Made by a program: the position numbers and the translations under genes. From positions 20,888,001-20,952,000 of the forward strand of contig JAYKKI010000039.1 of the NCBI GenBank assembly GCA_039881145.1: 64,000 bases of DNA, written 5' to 3'. Below the pieces are notes generated by a model that worked only from the letters and a program-made list of their open reading frames with translations, had not been told where the DNA came from and did no database searches. The stretch comes from Druceiella hillmani. Taxonomy: Eukaryota > Arthropoda > Insecta > Lepidoptera > Hepialidae. Positions 1 to 13,200 of the stretch are shown piece by piece (within the stretch, counting starts at the first letter, position 1; each line of letters starts with the position of its first letter).

Positions 1-669
1 ATATCTTAACAAATTGCATTGTAAATAATGTTTTAAACATTGCAAATAAGAAAAGCTTGCTATCTCCTGCGTAGGCATGAGATAGTGAGTCCTTCTCTTA
101 CTGATTTCTCTTTGTATCTTGCTTATAACAAGAACCACCGGTAGACAATTTGTTATAGTGCTGATATTGCTGGTTTTATTATTATCAGTACTTTTATGCC
201 TTTGCTATTTCACAATTTTGCTAACTGCTATCAAGGAAAGTACTTGTGCACGTTGCTTGTTATTCGCGAGTGACATGGAATTATTTAGTGATTAGAAATA
301 TGTTACATCATGAGATTCTGCAGCATGGAGCTGTTGTGTTAAGTTTGGTATTACTCAGTGAATATAGAGAAAAGGATGTTCAAAGACGATCAAATTCATA
401 ATAAGTAATATTAAGCGTATTTGATGTGTTTGTTTTATTCATTGGTATATTTATTACAGAAAATAGTTTAGAAGTTACCCATAAAGAGCTTGATTGCCGA
501 CCTGCCACAGATGAAGTCAAAGGCTTTCTTCACTGTTAATTTTAAATTTACTAATCAACAACTAGTGCTGAAATTGTTAATTCATTGCAATCCAATTGAA
601 ATTGCAGTTAACAGTACACAGTGCGGCCAACTGTGAAGTATTGACTAATGTTTATATTATTTTTTACAG
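1..669. other. Left-edge stretch, no gene recognised
   Basis: Lies upstream of the first visible exon (exon 2) of the GR gene at 670-2656, so it is probably part of that gene's first intron. The expected exon 1 end (F-E-F-Q followed by GT) was not found here. Around 478-530 and 522-635 there are short open stretches in different frames that look slightly protein-like but contain stops; I could not assign them. Confidence 0.4.
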
Positions 670-2656
670 ATGTTTTTCTTTTTATCTATTTGCATTTTCT
701 CTGTATTAGCGTCTATTAATGACATGTTTGTGGCAATTAAGACCGATGTAAGTACATAACTTTTTTAATTATACTGATGTACCGATAAAGTAGTTGTTAT
801 TTATGAAGCAAATAATTACGCACGCATCACACACTTAGCAATATTGTGTGCAACAAGCAATATTACGAAAATATCATTTTAGTTCACAAGTTTTTCTGAA
901 TTAGTTCAAATGCACAACAACTTATATCATTCCTGTATCGTGCATTTGAATTCAGATGTTTTTTGTTTTTTTTGTTTGCATTTGAATTCAAATTTTGTTT
1001 TGTTCTCTATACGTAGTACGACACTATTTACACAATCTAGACACTCCTAGGGAAATGACATTGTAACTTACTTTTTGGTAGTTTTGTGTTGTAACAATAT
1101 TCTTGTTGTTGTCATATCTGTAAGAGGCTTGTAGAAAAGCCAATAGTTGTTGAGAAATATGAAAATTTAGTCTTTTTCCAATGTGTCAAGATTTTATCTC
1201 GTTCTTTCATAAAATTGCAAAATTGTCATTTTCTTTCTATAAAGTGTTGATATTAGATTACTCATTTATGATAATTTTAAATATATTTGTAGATTTCTAT
1301 AATTTTTAATAAATTTTTTTTCAATATAATTTTCAGTTATTTACTTTTTATCAGTACTACATTCCAATGTGGACGTTTTATCTGCTCATTTTACTGATAT
1401 TGATCTGTATGTCCAGTGAACAGACTCGAAATGAAGTACAAAATGCTAAATATTTGTTAGTAAAAATCAAGTGTGTTATCTCCAAGGGTGAGTGATATTA
1501 AGACTTTTTACCTTATTATTGTTCAGTATTTTTACATAATATTCACTTCATTCATATTATCAATGTGAAGTTTGCTTTTAATTTGGTATAATTGCATATT
1601 ACTTAAATTGTTTCATAATTTCATTTAAATATCACACCACAATGCTATATATTGCAAAAATTCATTCTGATGGAATATATAATGTAGTTGTTTATTGATG
1701 TGGAAATTTGGAGAATATTATCCAAAATATTCTTGTTGTGAGCATGATAAAATTAGCATCTATACATAAAACAAAATTGAATATTTGGCCTGTCTGTACA
1801 TTTAAGATATTATCATAAACATTTTTTAAAGCTATGTACCTTTAAATGAAAGTAACGGAGCCTAAAAAATATAATTTTTAGAATTTGCCTGTATTTGTGT
1901 TTGTCTGTTTGTTTGAAGACACTAACTTAAAAACTACTTGCTCAATTCTGATAGTTTTTTTCAAAAACCTAGAGGCTGACTTGAAATAATATTTAGTTTT
2001 TATTATATCATATATTATTATTCAGTCAGAAGATATGTGAACTTAACAATTTAAGCAAAGGAGAGCCTAGATACTCAGCACACTGTAATTAACCAAATAC
2101 ATCAATTGAGTGGCACTAAGTGTACTTTAAATTACACCATGCAATTTTCCACTCAGACAACATGGGTGTGTTCAAAATGAAAGTGTGGAATGGTGCAGAA
2201 AGGGTAGGTACTTGAATAAACAGACAAACACACGAGGATAAACTAATACTAAATACAGACAAACACACGAGGATAGACGTCGTTTTTGTAATCATTTCGA
2301 AAATAATGAATTGTATAAAGCCAGTTTTGAAATGTATGTGTCAAAATTTAGTTAAAATTTCATTTAAAAAATTTTATGATTTAAAAAATCTGTTAAATAT
2401 ATATAGCCTGTTTTACAAAACAAATTTCAATAAGAAATTAATGCAACGTATTATATTTTATTTAAAGCTATTTATATTTTTTTTGAAAGGTCAACGACAT
2501 CTAGTATCGAACAACCTGCAAATACTAGACTGCAGTGGTATGGGTGACCTGTCTGCTTGCAATTTGTTCACCATCAAGGCATCGCTACTGCTTAGTTTTA
2601 CTGGTTTACTGACCCAATATGCTATTGTGTACATACAGTTATATGAATTAATGTAA
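670..2656 (+). CDS. Gustatory receptor, exons 2-4 (5' end outside window)
   Basis: Three exons fit the shared GR architecture. Exon 2 is 670-747 (26 codons, acceptor TTTTTTACAG, donor GTAAGT). Exon 3 is 1337-1487 (50 codons plus one base, acceptor ATTTTCAG, donor GTGAGT). Exon 4 is 2490-2656, phase 1, ending in TAA. Exon 3 carries the last-but-one hydrophobic helix (W-T-F-Y-L-L-I-L-L-I) followed by a charged loop. Exon 4 ends with the C-terminal helix K-A-S-L-L-L-S-F-T-G-L-L and the degenerate GR signature T-Q-Y-A-I-V-Y-I-Q-L. No frameshift or stop is seen in the three exons. Exon 1, which carries the N-terminus and first transmembrane helices, must lie left of the window or be lost: in the relatives the first intron is only about 80-115 bp, yet no exon 1 end is visible in the 669 bp here. 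Introns are 589 and 1002 bp. The gene may be functional or 5'-truncated. Confidence 0.7.
2217..2276 (+). repeat. Short direct repeat in GR intron 3
   Basis: The 21-nt block beginning ACAGACAAACACACGAGGAT occurs twice with a period of about 37 bp. It lies in the last intron of the GR gene at 670-2656. Confidence 0.6.
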
Positions 2657-3504
2657 CAATGGAATTGATAAGTATGTTTGTTTACAAAAAATTTAAATTT
2701 TATATAAATCTACATAATATATTACTTACAGATGACTCTAATTGTCGGTTTATTTGAACTTTAAAAATGCTAGTTATATGTTGACATTATGAATGAATTA
2801 GAATTAGATTTTAATAATTAAGGTCAAAAATCGTTGAAATAAATTAGATTTTTTAAATAGTTTCAAAGTATGTAAAACAAATGTTTTTCCATATCTAGTA
2901 CACTACTTTAACAATAAAATGAAAATGTATGCCACTTACATTAAAACTTGTTTTATTTTTGCGCAAAAGACAAAAAATATTTGTATTAAAACTATTTACA
3001 TTAATAAATCTAATTTAGTAACATCAACTTGATTACACATGAAAATTAGCATTTATTTTTGTAGTACAAAGTATAAGTAGTTTGTGCAAAGTATTAAATA
3101 AACTCTGTTTATTTTCCAAAATCACTGAATGGGTAATTATACTTGGTTAGAGGAGGCAATAAAGAGAGATTGTACGTACTGTAAATAGTATTTTGTTAGA
3201 GCAACATACTATATTGTTAGAGCAACATTTACAATTCGTACAATATATTGTAATAGATTGTACGTATTGTAAATGTTGCTCTAACAATATAGCCACATAA
3301 AAAAATTAAAAAAAAGAAATTTTATTAAAATGCTGTGTTTAAAAAACTGATTTTATCAATATATAGGTAACTTTAGAAAATGAGGTTAGTTTTTGTTAAA
3401 ATATGTTTGTAGCATCGTTTCTAATTTCGTAATATTATATTTAAAATACCTGTACGTAAATAAATGTACATAAGTAAGTGTATCATCTAAACTAGATTGC
3501 TAAT
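2657..3504. other. Intergenic, AT-rich
   Basis: 3' flank of the first GR gene. AATAAA hexamers occur, for example near 2837, but no specific polyadenylation site can be chosen. The only structured element is the hairpin at 3210-3291. Confidence 0.5.
3210..3291. repeat. Near-perfect 35-bp-arm hairpin
   Basis: The left arm 3210-3244 is the reverse complement of 3257-3291 with one mismatch and a 12-nt loop. Part of the left arm (TTGTTAGAGCAACAT) is also directly repeated just upstream at about 3193-3208. Confidence 0.85.
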
Positions 3505-3826
3505 AAACTTAAACTTTTTATTTTAATAAAAAACTAATTAAGTTTTCACTAGAAGTCGCAACTAGGTGGCGCTGAATCACTTTGCAGAAATAGGGAAAAA
3601 TTTTTGAAGGATTTTTTTTTTCCTCAATTATAGTGCCAATTCCGAAGTGAATTTTGGAATAAGTTAAGTACAATCATTTTCATATTTATCCCTCATATAC
3701 TGTTTCTTATAATTATATCTTGATTAGTAATACAAACAATATAGATAATCAAAAACTCAAAATTCACATTTCTAAAAAATAAGTAATTATTCATACATTA
3801 TATATTATAGCCAAAAGCCACTACGA

Positions 3827-4540
3827 CTAGCCAGGGTAAACCACCTCAACCCAGCTAATCGGTAATGGCTGCATGCTTCCACTTTCATCTAAAATATAGA
3901 TTACATGAATATACATTACCTTTGGTAAAATGTAATAGCCTTTCACTGGATCAATATCACTTGAAGTAATAACACAAATTATACTCAAGAATATTTCCGT
4001 CTCCTGTACTATGAATAATGACCGCAATTAATTGATATTACATCAATTAATTGAAGTCATTATTCGTTTTTGTCTGTACTCCAAAAACTTCTCCCAATTC
4101 AAACCTAAACATATATATGACAAATTTTTTTCAATCGTCTCTTCATATCTGAACAGCTTCTCAATCAATAAGAATTATTCATAAAGAACATTTAACGTTG
4201 ATGGGATTCTAGAAATATATTTATGCCACTATATTTCTACTTTACTGCCTACATCTTCTCTCTTTCAATTCACCTTAAAATCATATTGAATTCTTAATAT
4301 CTTTTTCATAGTTCCAATTCTGATTTAAATATTTATCAGCATGTGACTTCGAATTGTATTTCGAATACCAGAATACTCTCCCGATGTCTCAACATGGAAT
4401 TCTGCAGCAAATCTTTCAATGTTCATACAATTAGACTATGGAATTATGTCGATTCAACTATACATACCGCCTGTAGCGGCTGGTATGACTACTTTTAAAC
4501 CTATTGGTATATCGACTTTAACATTATCTTGGATAAATAT
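3827..4540 (-). pseudogene. Degenerate minus-strand sequence conserved in both duplicate copies, possibly a chemoreceptor relic
   Basis: On the minus strand this block gives scattered protein-like pieces. They include a 66-codon ORF at 3827-4027 and, around 4080-4290, a segment whose peptide L-G-L-N-W-E-K-F-L-E-Y resembles L-A-L-N-W-E-V-F-L-K-Y from the paired copy (minus strand of 61273-61455). Stops and frame changes break it in both copies. The spacing and hydrophobic pieces recall an insect odorant or gustatory receptor, but I cannot place any family motif with certainty. It lies head-to-head with the GR copy at 4765-5284. Confidence 0.25.
4013..4065. repeat. 24-bp-arm hairpin
   Basis: 4013-4036 pairs with 4042-4065 with two mismatches and a 5-nt loop. 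The core is CAATTAATTGAT. Confidence 0.8.
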
Positions 4541-4564
4541 GATAACAAATTTATTAATTCGATA

Positions 4565-4724
4565 AGGATTAAATGATAATGTAAAAAATATTTCCTTATA
4601 AGTATGAAGGATTAAATGATAATGTAAAAAATATTTCCTTATAAGTATGAAGGATTAAATGATAATGTAAAAAATATTTCCTTATAAGTATGAAGGATTA
4701 AATGATAATGTAAAAAATATTTCC
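4565..4724 (+). repeat. 43-bp tandem repeat, about 3.7 copies
   Basis: The unit starts AGGATTAAATGATAATGTAA and repeats exactly at 4565, 4608, 4651 and 4694, the last copy ending near 4724. Copies look essentially identical, so the array is recent. It sits where about 1 kb, including GR exon 1, is missing relative to the duplicate at 61790-62850. Confidence 0.95.
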
Positions 4725-4764
4725 GTAATAATGAAATAATATTATATTAAATTCAAAAAGGAAA

Positions 4765-5284
4765 ATTTTAGCGAACATATTGATTATAGTAAACAAGATA
4801 TGCATTACACTCAATAAAATGCTTAATTGACAGGTAAGCTGTAAAACATTGAAATAAATTAGGAATCAAGCGATTTTTGTTATCATACTTAGTTAATTAA
4901 TTTCTACTTCAAGTACTTCAGCTTGTAGTTTCTACATTTCTTTCATCTGTTGGCTGTATTCAACTGCTGCTGAACTTGTATTTGCGTGATGTAAGTAATT
5001 GTGATATTAGATCTTGAGTGACTTCTCCATACAATTGTATATTTAATTAAGAATTAATATTTACCAGTAGCACAATAAAGCAGAATGTAGATTATGTACA
5101 ATATATTACTACTATTCAAACAACATTTCAGCAATTGTGGCCATTAGAAATAATTAGCTTTATTTTATGGGTGACAAGTTATATAGCTGTCTTATTATTT
5201 GTCTGTACGTCAGTGAGATGTCGGTTCTAGAATTTTGTAAATTGAAAATAACCATCACAAAACTAAGACTTTCACCCCAAGTGT
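4765..5284 (+). pseudogene. Gustatory receptor pseudogene (paralogue of the gene at 62143)
   Basis: Remnant of a GR gene most like the one at 62143-63362. Only the last roughly 70 bp of exon 1 survive (about 4765-4833), with a 1-nt insertion before the donor and in-frame stops. Exon 2 (4913-4990) is open with a normal GT donor, but its acceptor base corresponding to the intron's final G is A (4911-4912 read AA). A new AG one base downstream would delete one exon base. Exon 3 (5132-5284) is 153 bp instead of 154: one base is lost near V-C-T, shifting the frame before the segment V-L-E-F-C-K-L-K-I-T-I-T-K. No last exon was found up to 7 kb. Non-functional by several independent lesions. Confidence 0.8.
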
Positions 5285-7226
5285 GTAAGTATCTATTAAC
5301 ATACCTTCAAGACATTAATTATATAGCGTACCAATAGCACCACCTGGTATCCTTTGTACGCAGATGGCGTTATTACGGTTCAAATCGACAATTAATATGA
5401 ACGAAATCTAATTTCCTCACTAATTGAGCAATTTGATCTAACATATGAATGTGTAAATATGTATCGTCTGGCATTCATTCTTATTCAAACAAAGGAACCA
5501 TTTGTGCTGACATTTGGGAGAATAGTTTTTTTTCACTTTTTACAGGTGTGCGAAGACTACGACTTGTGATTGTTATTTTCCATAAGATATATAGCAATTA
5601 TTTTTAATTCACCTCTTTCCAAATAATAATAAGATATGACCACATGATAACTATCTCATATCATGTTATATGATTTGGAATAAATCAGCTTTCGTACAAT
5701 CTATGACTATATATTTAGGCAATCTAACTGCATAAATCTATTTATAATTAACCATGTGTAATACAATAGAAGCTAAACTTATTCTGATTAGCGTCTAAAT
5801 AATATTTATTTTCTGATCACTTATTATTGTGAACCATTTAAACTGGCATTTTGCATACAAATCAAATTGCGATTTTCAACAATCGACTGCATAAATAAAA
5901 CAGCAATTGTAGCAAAGCACGGTCTGTGTTCTAGTAGATCTTAAAACTAAATATATTGAGGGATGAAATAATTTCAAGTTACATTCTATTCATAATTACC
6001 AAAGCTATCTAATGGTTCTGTAGTAAGTTTGCAATGGCCTATTTGTCACTCATTATGAACAAATCAGCCAGCACAGGGGGAATTAGAGTTTGTTGTATCT
6101 AATATTCTAAGACAAGATGAGTGGCATATTTTAGCTGCTTCTACATGATAATATACAGGGTCAGTAACATAACTACTTGCTTATAAAGCATCAGTTCCAC
6201 TTACTGTCACATACTTGTTAAATGAATAAACTCTTCTAATTTTATCATTAAAAATAAATGAACAACCGAATATCCAGTTTATGTCAATAAAATATTGACT
6301 ACGGTGGAAATAAGAGAAAAGTAAAGCGTACACAATATAACGTAAATTAACTTCTCCCTGTGGCGTCACTCACATATATTCTTTCATTTTCGTGATGGGT
6401 CTTTTCTCCAATAATAATGTTTTCACCTCAAAGTATCCTTAACTGGGATAAAACTGTTTACTCTATAAATTTTTTTTAATTTTAGGATGAATCACTGAAA
6501 TTTTTTTAACTCTTTGTAAATCCGTTCTAAACCTGCGCACTTGAGTCCTAGTAATTAAATTTCAAATTTCTCAAGAAATTTAAACCGTTTAAGAAACACT
6601 TAATGTATATTTTAATCATTGTTTCCGTAAAAATTTATTTCAAATTGGTTTGATAGTTTTTACTTGATTGTCTTGTTTGATAGTTTTTATTTGATAGTTT
6701 TTACTCTATTAATTACAGAAATACAACTAACCTAAATCTGTTTAACAATCATATTTATATATACTGAAAACAGGCCAGTGAACATATTTACGGGCAACTT
6801 ATTATCAAAGACAGATTTTAGACATACTTTATAAAGCATGTCTTAAATTTCGTTTGATATATCTGTTTACAGAAATAGATTTTGTATCGATTATGGTTAT
6901 TGTGGATATTCCAATCCTTATCAAAAATTTATTTAGACAAATTTAATAATTTATTCTCCTAATTGAATTTATACTATTCAACAACACATTATGTAAAGAA
7001 AAAGGTAACAATGATACATTATAATTATTTTTTATTACATAATTTTAAATAATTTATGGAATGATTTGGTTTACATTTTACAGTAAACAAACTGAAATGC
7101 AAATGAGAAACAATAAAAATATGTACATAACATTTAAAGTAAGCACATAATAAACAAGGAGCCAAGTAAACAGCACTATATAATTTTTGCCAAAAATTGA
7201 TAACAAATTTAATTGTAATTTTTAAG
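5285..7226. other. Flank of GR pseudogene; no gene
   Basis: 5285-6080 is homologous to the sequence after exon 3 of the 62143 gene, that is, decayed intron. From about 6080 to 7226 nothing is recognised. A 62-codon minus-strand ORF at 6181-6369 has no family features and is probably chance. Confidence 0.5.
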
Positions 7227-10200
7227 TTAAGACAGATCATCGACATTAAGGAATTGAATTAGAACAATAGAATAATTCATAATCAAACCCAGAAAATGGA
7301 GCAGCAATGAAGCTCTCAGGTTGAAAGACTTAAATATTTTGAACTGGCCCAGGTTGCCTGCTTCTATCATGTTTTTAATAAGCTTCATGTGACGTCGTAC
7401 AATGAATGCTGGAAAAAGCAAATGGTATAAGTTTATATTAAGGTATTGTTTTAATGAATTGAGGAAATAGTTTCTCCATTATGATGTTACGTTTACAATT
7501 AAACGTTAAATAAAAGGGAAACTGGTCTATATTCATAAAAAACTAGCAATGATAACCAGCTTTGTCCTGAATCAAAAACAGTACTTGTGAAAATATAGAG
7601 CTAATGACGCTTTTACGAAAGTATAAACTAAAATATTAGAAATTAAAAATAGTTAAATAATTCATGAAATTACATGCTATTTACAAAAAAATTATATTCT
7701 GAAGTATTGGTTTATGAACATAGAGATAGGTGCTGCATACACATAAATAGACATAAACCAATGTAATTATAATTTATGTTTTTGTATGCTAATACTTTAT
7801 TTGCTGTTACAAACTGGATGATTTCCTAAAGTTTAGTGAGCGATAAAAGCTGTGAGGATTGAAATACAGTTTGACAGATATAATGTAATACATATGTACT
7901 CATAAATGAGTGTGTCATCAAGTTTTAAAATGAGTTCATTATGTAGGAACAGTTCTTTGAGAGTATGATAAATTAACAACAGTCAACTTGTGAGTATCTT
8001 GGTCAGTTGAGAGTAGGAATAGATTTATGGCACACATCAGAGTTAGAGTGTATCTAACGTAATTAAGTTATGGCCTTTTTTTTATTTTGTAAATATAGAT
8101 AAGTATGAAGTAAATAATTTAGTCAGTTGTCGATATATAGCATCTCTGCAGAGAACATAGTCCGAGCAGAAAAGAGGACAGAGTTTTAAGATAAATTATG
8201 TAACCGTGCACATTTCAAATACTATTGTTGGCCATCTTGTAACTTGGTACTTTTGTCAGTCCAATTAAATTTAAAAGTGTAAGCCAATCAACATTAATTA
8301 AGGTGTTCAACATATTTTATTATATTGATTATACATATACTTCCTAATTATAAGGAAGAATTTGATTTTTGATCTTATGTTGTGTACCGGATAATTATTT
8401 TGTAAATTAATGAAAATGTATTTACATAATAATAATTCAATACTTTTGCAATAAAAGTATTAGGTTGGTACTAAAATATGTGTTAGAAAAAGAGAGAATG
8501 ATTACCAAAGAGGCACTGAGAGAATGACCATTCATGTCAATAACATGAGACGAAAAGTTATTTTTAACATAACTTTTTAATCCATGTTAAAGACACAAAT
8601 ATAATCAATACTGTAGGAAATGGTTTCAGTGTAATCGTGATGTAGCCAATACACAAGTCATTTCACACAAGGTTGGTACTAAAATATGTATTAGAAAAAG
8701 AGAGAATGATTACCGAAGTGGCACTGTGAGAATGACCATTGGTATCAATAACATGAGACGAAAAGATATTTTCAATGAAACTTTTTGAACCCATGTTAAA
8801 ATTATAAACATTATCAATGCTGTAGGAAATGGTTTCATGTGTAATCATGATGTACCCAATACACAAGTCATTGCACACATGGTTGGTACTAAAATATGTA
8901 TTAGAAAAAGAGAGAATGAGTACCAAAGAGGCACTGTGAGAATGACCATTCAATATCAAGAATATTAGATGTAGAGGTATTTTTAACAAAACTTTTTGAA
9001 TTAATGTTAAAGACACAAACATAATCAGTACTGTGCAAAATGGTTTCATGTGTAATCATGATGTAGTCAATATATGAGTCATTTCACACAAGGTTGGTAC
9101 TAAAATATATATTAGAAAAAGAGAGAATGATTACCAAAGAGGCACTGTGAGAATGACCATTCAATATTAAGAATATTAAATATAAAGGTATTTTTAAAAA
9201 AAACTTTTTGAATTAATGTTAAAAACACAAACATAATCAATACTGTTGGAAATGGTTTCACGTGTAATTATGACGTAGCCAATACACAAATAATTTTTCA
9301 AATTCACACAAAACCTAATATGTTAACCTGAGCATTAGACGTGGGTATTCTGGTCATATTATAGGAAAATATGCATTTGCTGCAAACTAAAATATAGATG
9401 ACAGTGGAAAATAAACTGGAGGAATTAAAATGTACTCATTTAATGGAAAATTTGGTTGTGGCAGTCTCTGAAAGACCAAATCTTAATTTATGAACATCGA
9501 CTGGATTTGACAACAAAATTTTTTCTACAAAATAGAAAAAATTCAAAACAAAGAATTTCAAATGACTTTTTCATTATTAATTATCCTACATGACATATAT
9601 GACAGAACACGATGTATAGAAACCAAAGCAATGGTGTAAATACTCTCAGAGTTGCTTTTGTAATAAAAACTACAGATCACAATCAAAACATAGGCTGTGT
9701 TTTTAGAAATTTCACAGTTTGGATTTAAAAATTGTATCATCATTTAGAATACCCTTTGGCAACAAATTTTAGAGTCAGTGATAAGTTATACCATTTTGCT
9801 CTTGTGTCTCATGTTTGTCTTATGTCTTAAAATGTATAAATTATATTACCTGTAATTTTTTCTTTTCATTTTGTGGTTTGATATTGCACCATAGATACTC
9901 ATCAACTTCTCCAGAAGTGTCTAATTGAAGTCTAATTGACTGTTCTGTGATATCGCTACTTTTGTTGCAGCTAATTGCTTTTAATCTTATATTTAATTTC
10001 CTTTTTTATAATTTATATTAAAATGTTTTCTGTGTCATCATTTTCTTTATTTGATATTTTACAATAAATAAATTTTTAAAATAAATATATTTTCAAATTT
10101 GATTAATAAAGTTTAAAAATGCTTCAAGCACTTATTCATTATTATTAATATAAATTCTAGATTTTAGTCAACATGTATAAGTTTCAAGATATATTTTAAA

Positions 10201-13200
10201 ATTTTTACATTTTTACAGCTTAGTAACTTCAATTTGTGTGATGGTTCCTAGATAAAACTGCTAACAATTACTGCTACACTGATATGCAAGGTATATAATC
10301 TTGCAAATAGAATCAATTGACATTTGAGTTGTCAGTTCATTCAATTAAAGACAGACATTTTCTTTTGCAAAAGAATAAGTTTGGGAGGAAAAGGCAAATA
10401 AACTGCCAAACTATTAGACGAACTAACTATTTATTATTAATATTAAGTCATTGGAAAATATGAAAAATGCCTTATGGGCGACATTCTACCATGAATCGTC
10501 AATGGAAGAATAACCTCACCATTTTTATTGTCCGCCTGGAGAAGAAAGTGTGATTGGCAGAAAGCAAAAGCCGAAAGGACATTAAATGAATACAAAAACA
10601 AAGCTGCTTTACCTGAAATTGTACTAGAGGCAATAAAACTCATCTATGCATCATTGAGTCACGAAAAATTACTTGAAAAGTGCTTAGGTGGATTTATACA
10701 AAACGTTAATGAATGCCTCAGTTCGAAAAGTTAGAAGATTGCACCCAAATATACTCTAGGTGGTCGGAGAACAGCAGGAGAAATAGCTACCAATGTTGTA
10801 GTATGTACTTTTAATCATGGGGCAGAGAGTATATTAAGAATAGAAAGATTAATTGCAATAACAATTGGATTTGAGGGGTACCACTATTGTCTCGGAGAAA
10901 ATTCCGAACCGGCTAAAACACACGCGAATCAATGCTACCAAACAACAAAAGAGGCCAGAATAGCTCGTCAACTCAAAAAAAAAACAAAAAGAATTAATTA
11001 CCAACAAGGAAGGCATACAATATGGAGCCGGAATGGGAGATTAAACATAAGTTACAAAACAAATTAAAAAATTCATAGTTTTTGCTTTAGCGGTGCGCAA
11101 CTTCGAGCAAAACGCATTTTTCTCAAAACTACTTTTTCTGACACGGTAGACATGATAACTCACACAGTTTTTAATATTCTTTGATGCAATTTTCTTTAAA
11201 ATATTCTAAATCGTTTTCTCTATAGTATATCGAGCCGGATTTTTGATATTTTGGTTTGAAAATTGTATAAAAATAATTAAAGTGTAAAATTTATGATTCC
11301 AGACGCATACTTTTTTTAAACTGCCATTAATTGCTAAATTTTTCGAAATTCGCAATTCCAGCTCGACATGCTATAACTACAATTTTATTTTACAAGAATT
11401 GTGCAGATCAATCAATATTTGGAGCAAGTTTTTTTTCTTAGTTCTGTGGATCACGTGGTTTTTTATATTGTAATTTTTTTAAAAATAAAGTGTAATAACA
11501 TTTTATATAAAGTTTTAATACAATAAACAAAGTTTACTATTCATTTTTATTAATTTTTATTTCTATTGTGTGTTAGGGCTTGCGTCCGTGCGTGCCTGCG
11601 TACGTGCGTGAGTGTGTGCGTGTGTGTGTGTGTATGTGTGTGTGTGTGTGTAGGTGTGTTTTTGTGTGTCTGTTTGTGTGTGTGTTTATATAAGTATACA
11701 TAAGTACATTACATATAATATAATAATAAAATTATACCGAATGCCCTCTTCATGGCACATGGACAATGATATTCTATCAAATATTAAATCAATGTTTATC
11801 ATTATAGCTTTGACAATTTTATACATACTTAGTATATTGTGGGTAAATTAAATGTTAAGAGATTGTTAGATTCCAGAAAATTTATTTTTGATTTTGCATA
11901 TAAAATGATGGTCAAAAGATCATTTCCTAATATTGGAAAGATGGAATATATGAATATGTCATGCATATAAATATAAATATTGATAACAATTATACAAATA
12001 AAATTATATTCTTTAATATATTATTATATTAGAGTACAATTCTTAACTCAACAAAGACGATTATTATAACACACAATCACCACAACATTCACATTGGAAT
12101 GAATTAACTACCCAACCCAGTAGAGCTAGAACACTCAGTTCGATTGCTAAGGGTGTTGGGCAATTGAAATCCTCGAATGTTAGAGGCTATTGTCAGATGC
12201 AAACGCTAAGAAACAATTGATCTAATTTCACACAATCACTAAAATGCTATTTAATGTAACTGTAATGCAGTTTCATGGAAATTCAGGTAAAAGATTCTTC
12301 TGGGTGACTCCGCCCCTTAGCCTCCGATCCTGTAAAATTATATCAAAATATATAACCCACGTTGCTCTCTTAGTTTTAAGTTAAGTTAATGACAGATTAT
12401 TGATGATTTAGATAATCATATATGACAATACATTTATTGATAATTTGTCAGTCTGTGCTTGGTCAGAATGCTATGTTACTCGTTTTCGACACAAAACTTT
12501 ACTCCATTATGATTTTGTATACATTACAACATCAATTTTCAAGTTATGTTATCAGATAAAATAATTATTGGATTCAAAAAAGGGAAGCTGGCCTCCGTCT
12601 GTGAAATATTTAGATACTAATGTGTAATTTAAAATATTATTAAGTCTGTAAGTATTAATTTTATATAAACGTAGTGCTGTCATTAAAAATAGCCATTTGT
12701 AAATTGGTAAATAAAAATTGTTCACTTACGTAATTCGTCATCGACTTGCATTGACATTAAATGAGATTTTGTTGTTTCTATCTGCATGTACATATTCTCA
12801 CACGTGAGACACATTGTCACCAACGATATAATGTCGTGGAACGGCCTTGACATACCAATGATGTAAAGTAACACATCTTCTCTCCGAAATATTGTCTTTA
12901 TTGATGAATATGGGATAAAAAGAATATTATTTGACATATGAGTGTACATTCAGTCAAAATTGATTTCATAACTTTGTGGGCAATATTTTTGGGCAGACAT
13001 TTATCAAGCCTACTGCAGCTTACTTACAAATATTTATTATAAGTAAGCTGCAGTAGACTACAATACTATATGATATACAATACTATATACTGATATACGA
13101 TACTATTATTAATTACAAAATTTTAGCCAAATACATTATGGAAATTAAAGTCTATCCCTTCATCATATATTAAAGGATTACTTAGTCTATTTGTTTTTAA

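Larger units (their letters stand above)
3505..6080. repeat. Copy A of a dispersed direct duplication (partner 60360-63780)
   Basis: This block aligns by eye, same strand, with 60360-63780. Matching landmarks include the upstream stretches around 3690 and 60500, the stretch around 4310-4440 and 61490-61640, GR exons 2 and 3 (4913-4990 with 63000-63077; 5132-5284 with 63209-63362), and downstream TCATTATGAACAAATCAGCC (about 6050 and 63733). Copy A lacks nearly all of GR exon 1 (about 1 kb); the 43-bp tandem repeat at 4565-4724 sits at that junction. Copy B instead carries the palindromic MITE at 60705-60880. Confidence 0.8.

Noticed and set aside
8663..9049. 128-codon minus-strand ORF with internally repeated peptides
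   Set aside because: It is the reverse reading of the 208-211 bp tandem units, which derive from a plus-strand transposon fragment.
8463..9300. CRISPR-like array
   Set aside because: Repeats are about 210 bp and continuous, without short repeats and unique spacers; the genome is eukaryotic.
11654..11851. 65-codon plus-strand ORF
   Set aside because: Starts in the GT microsatellite and has no family features.
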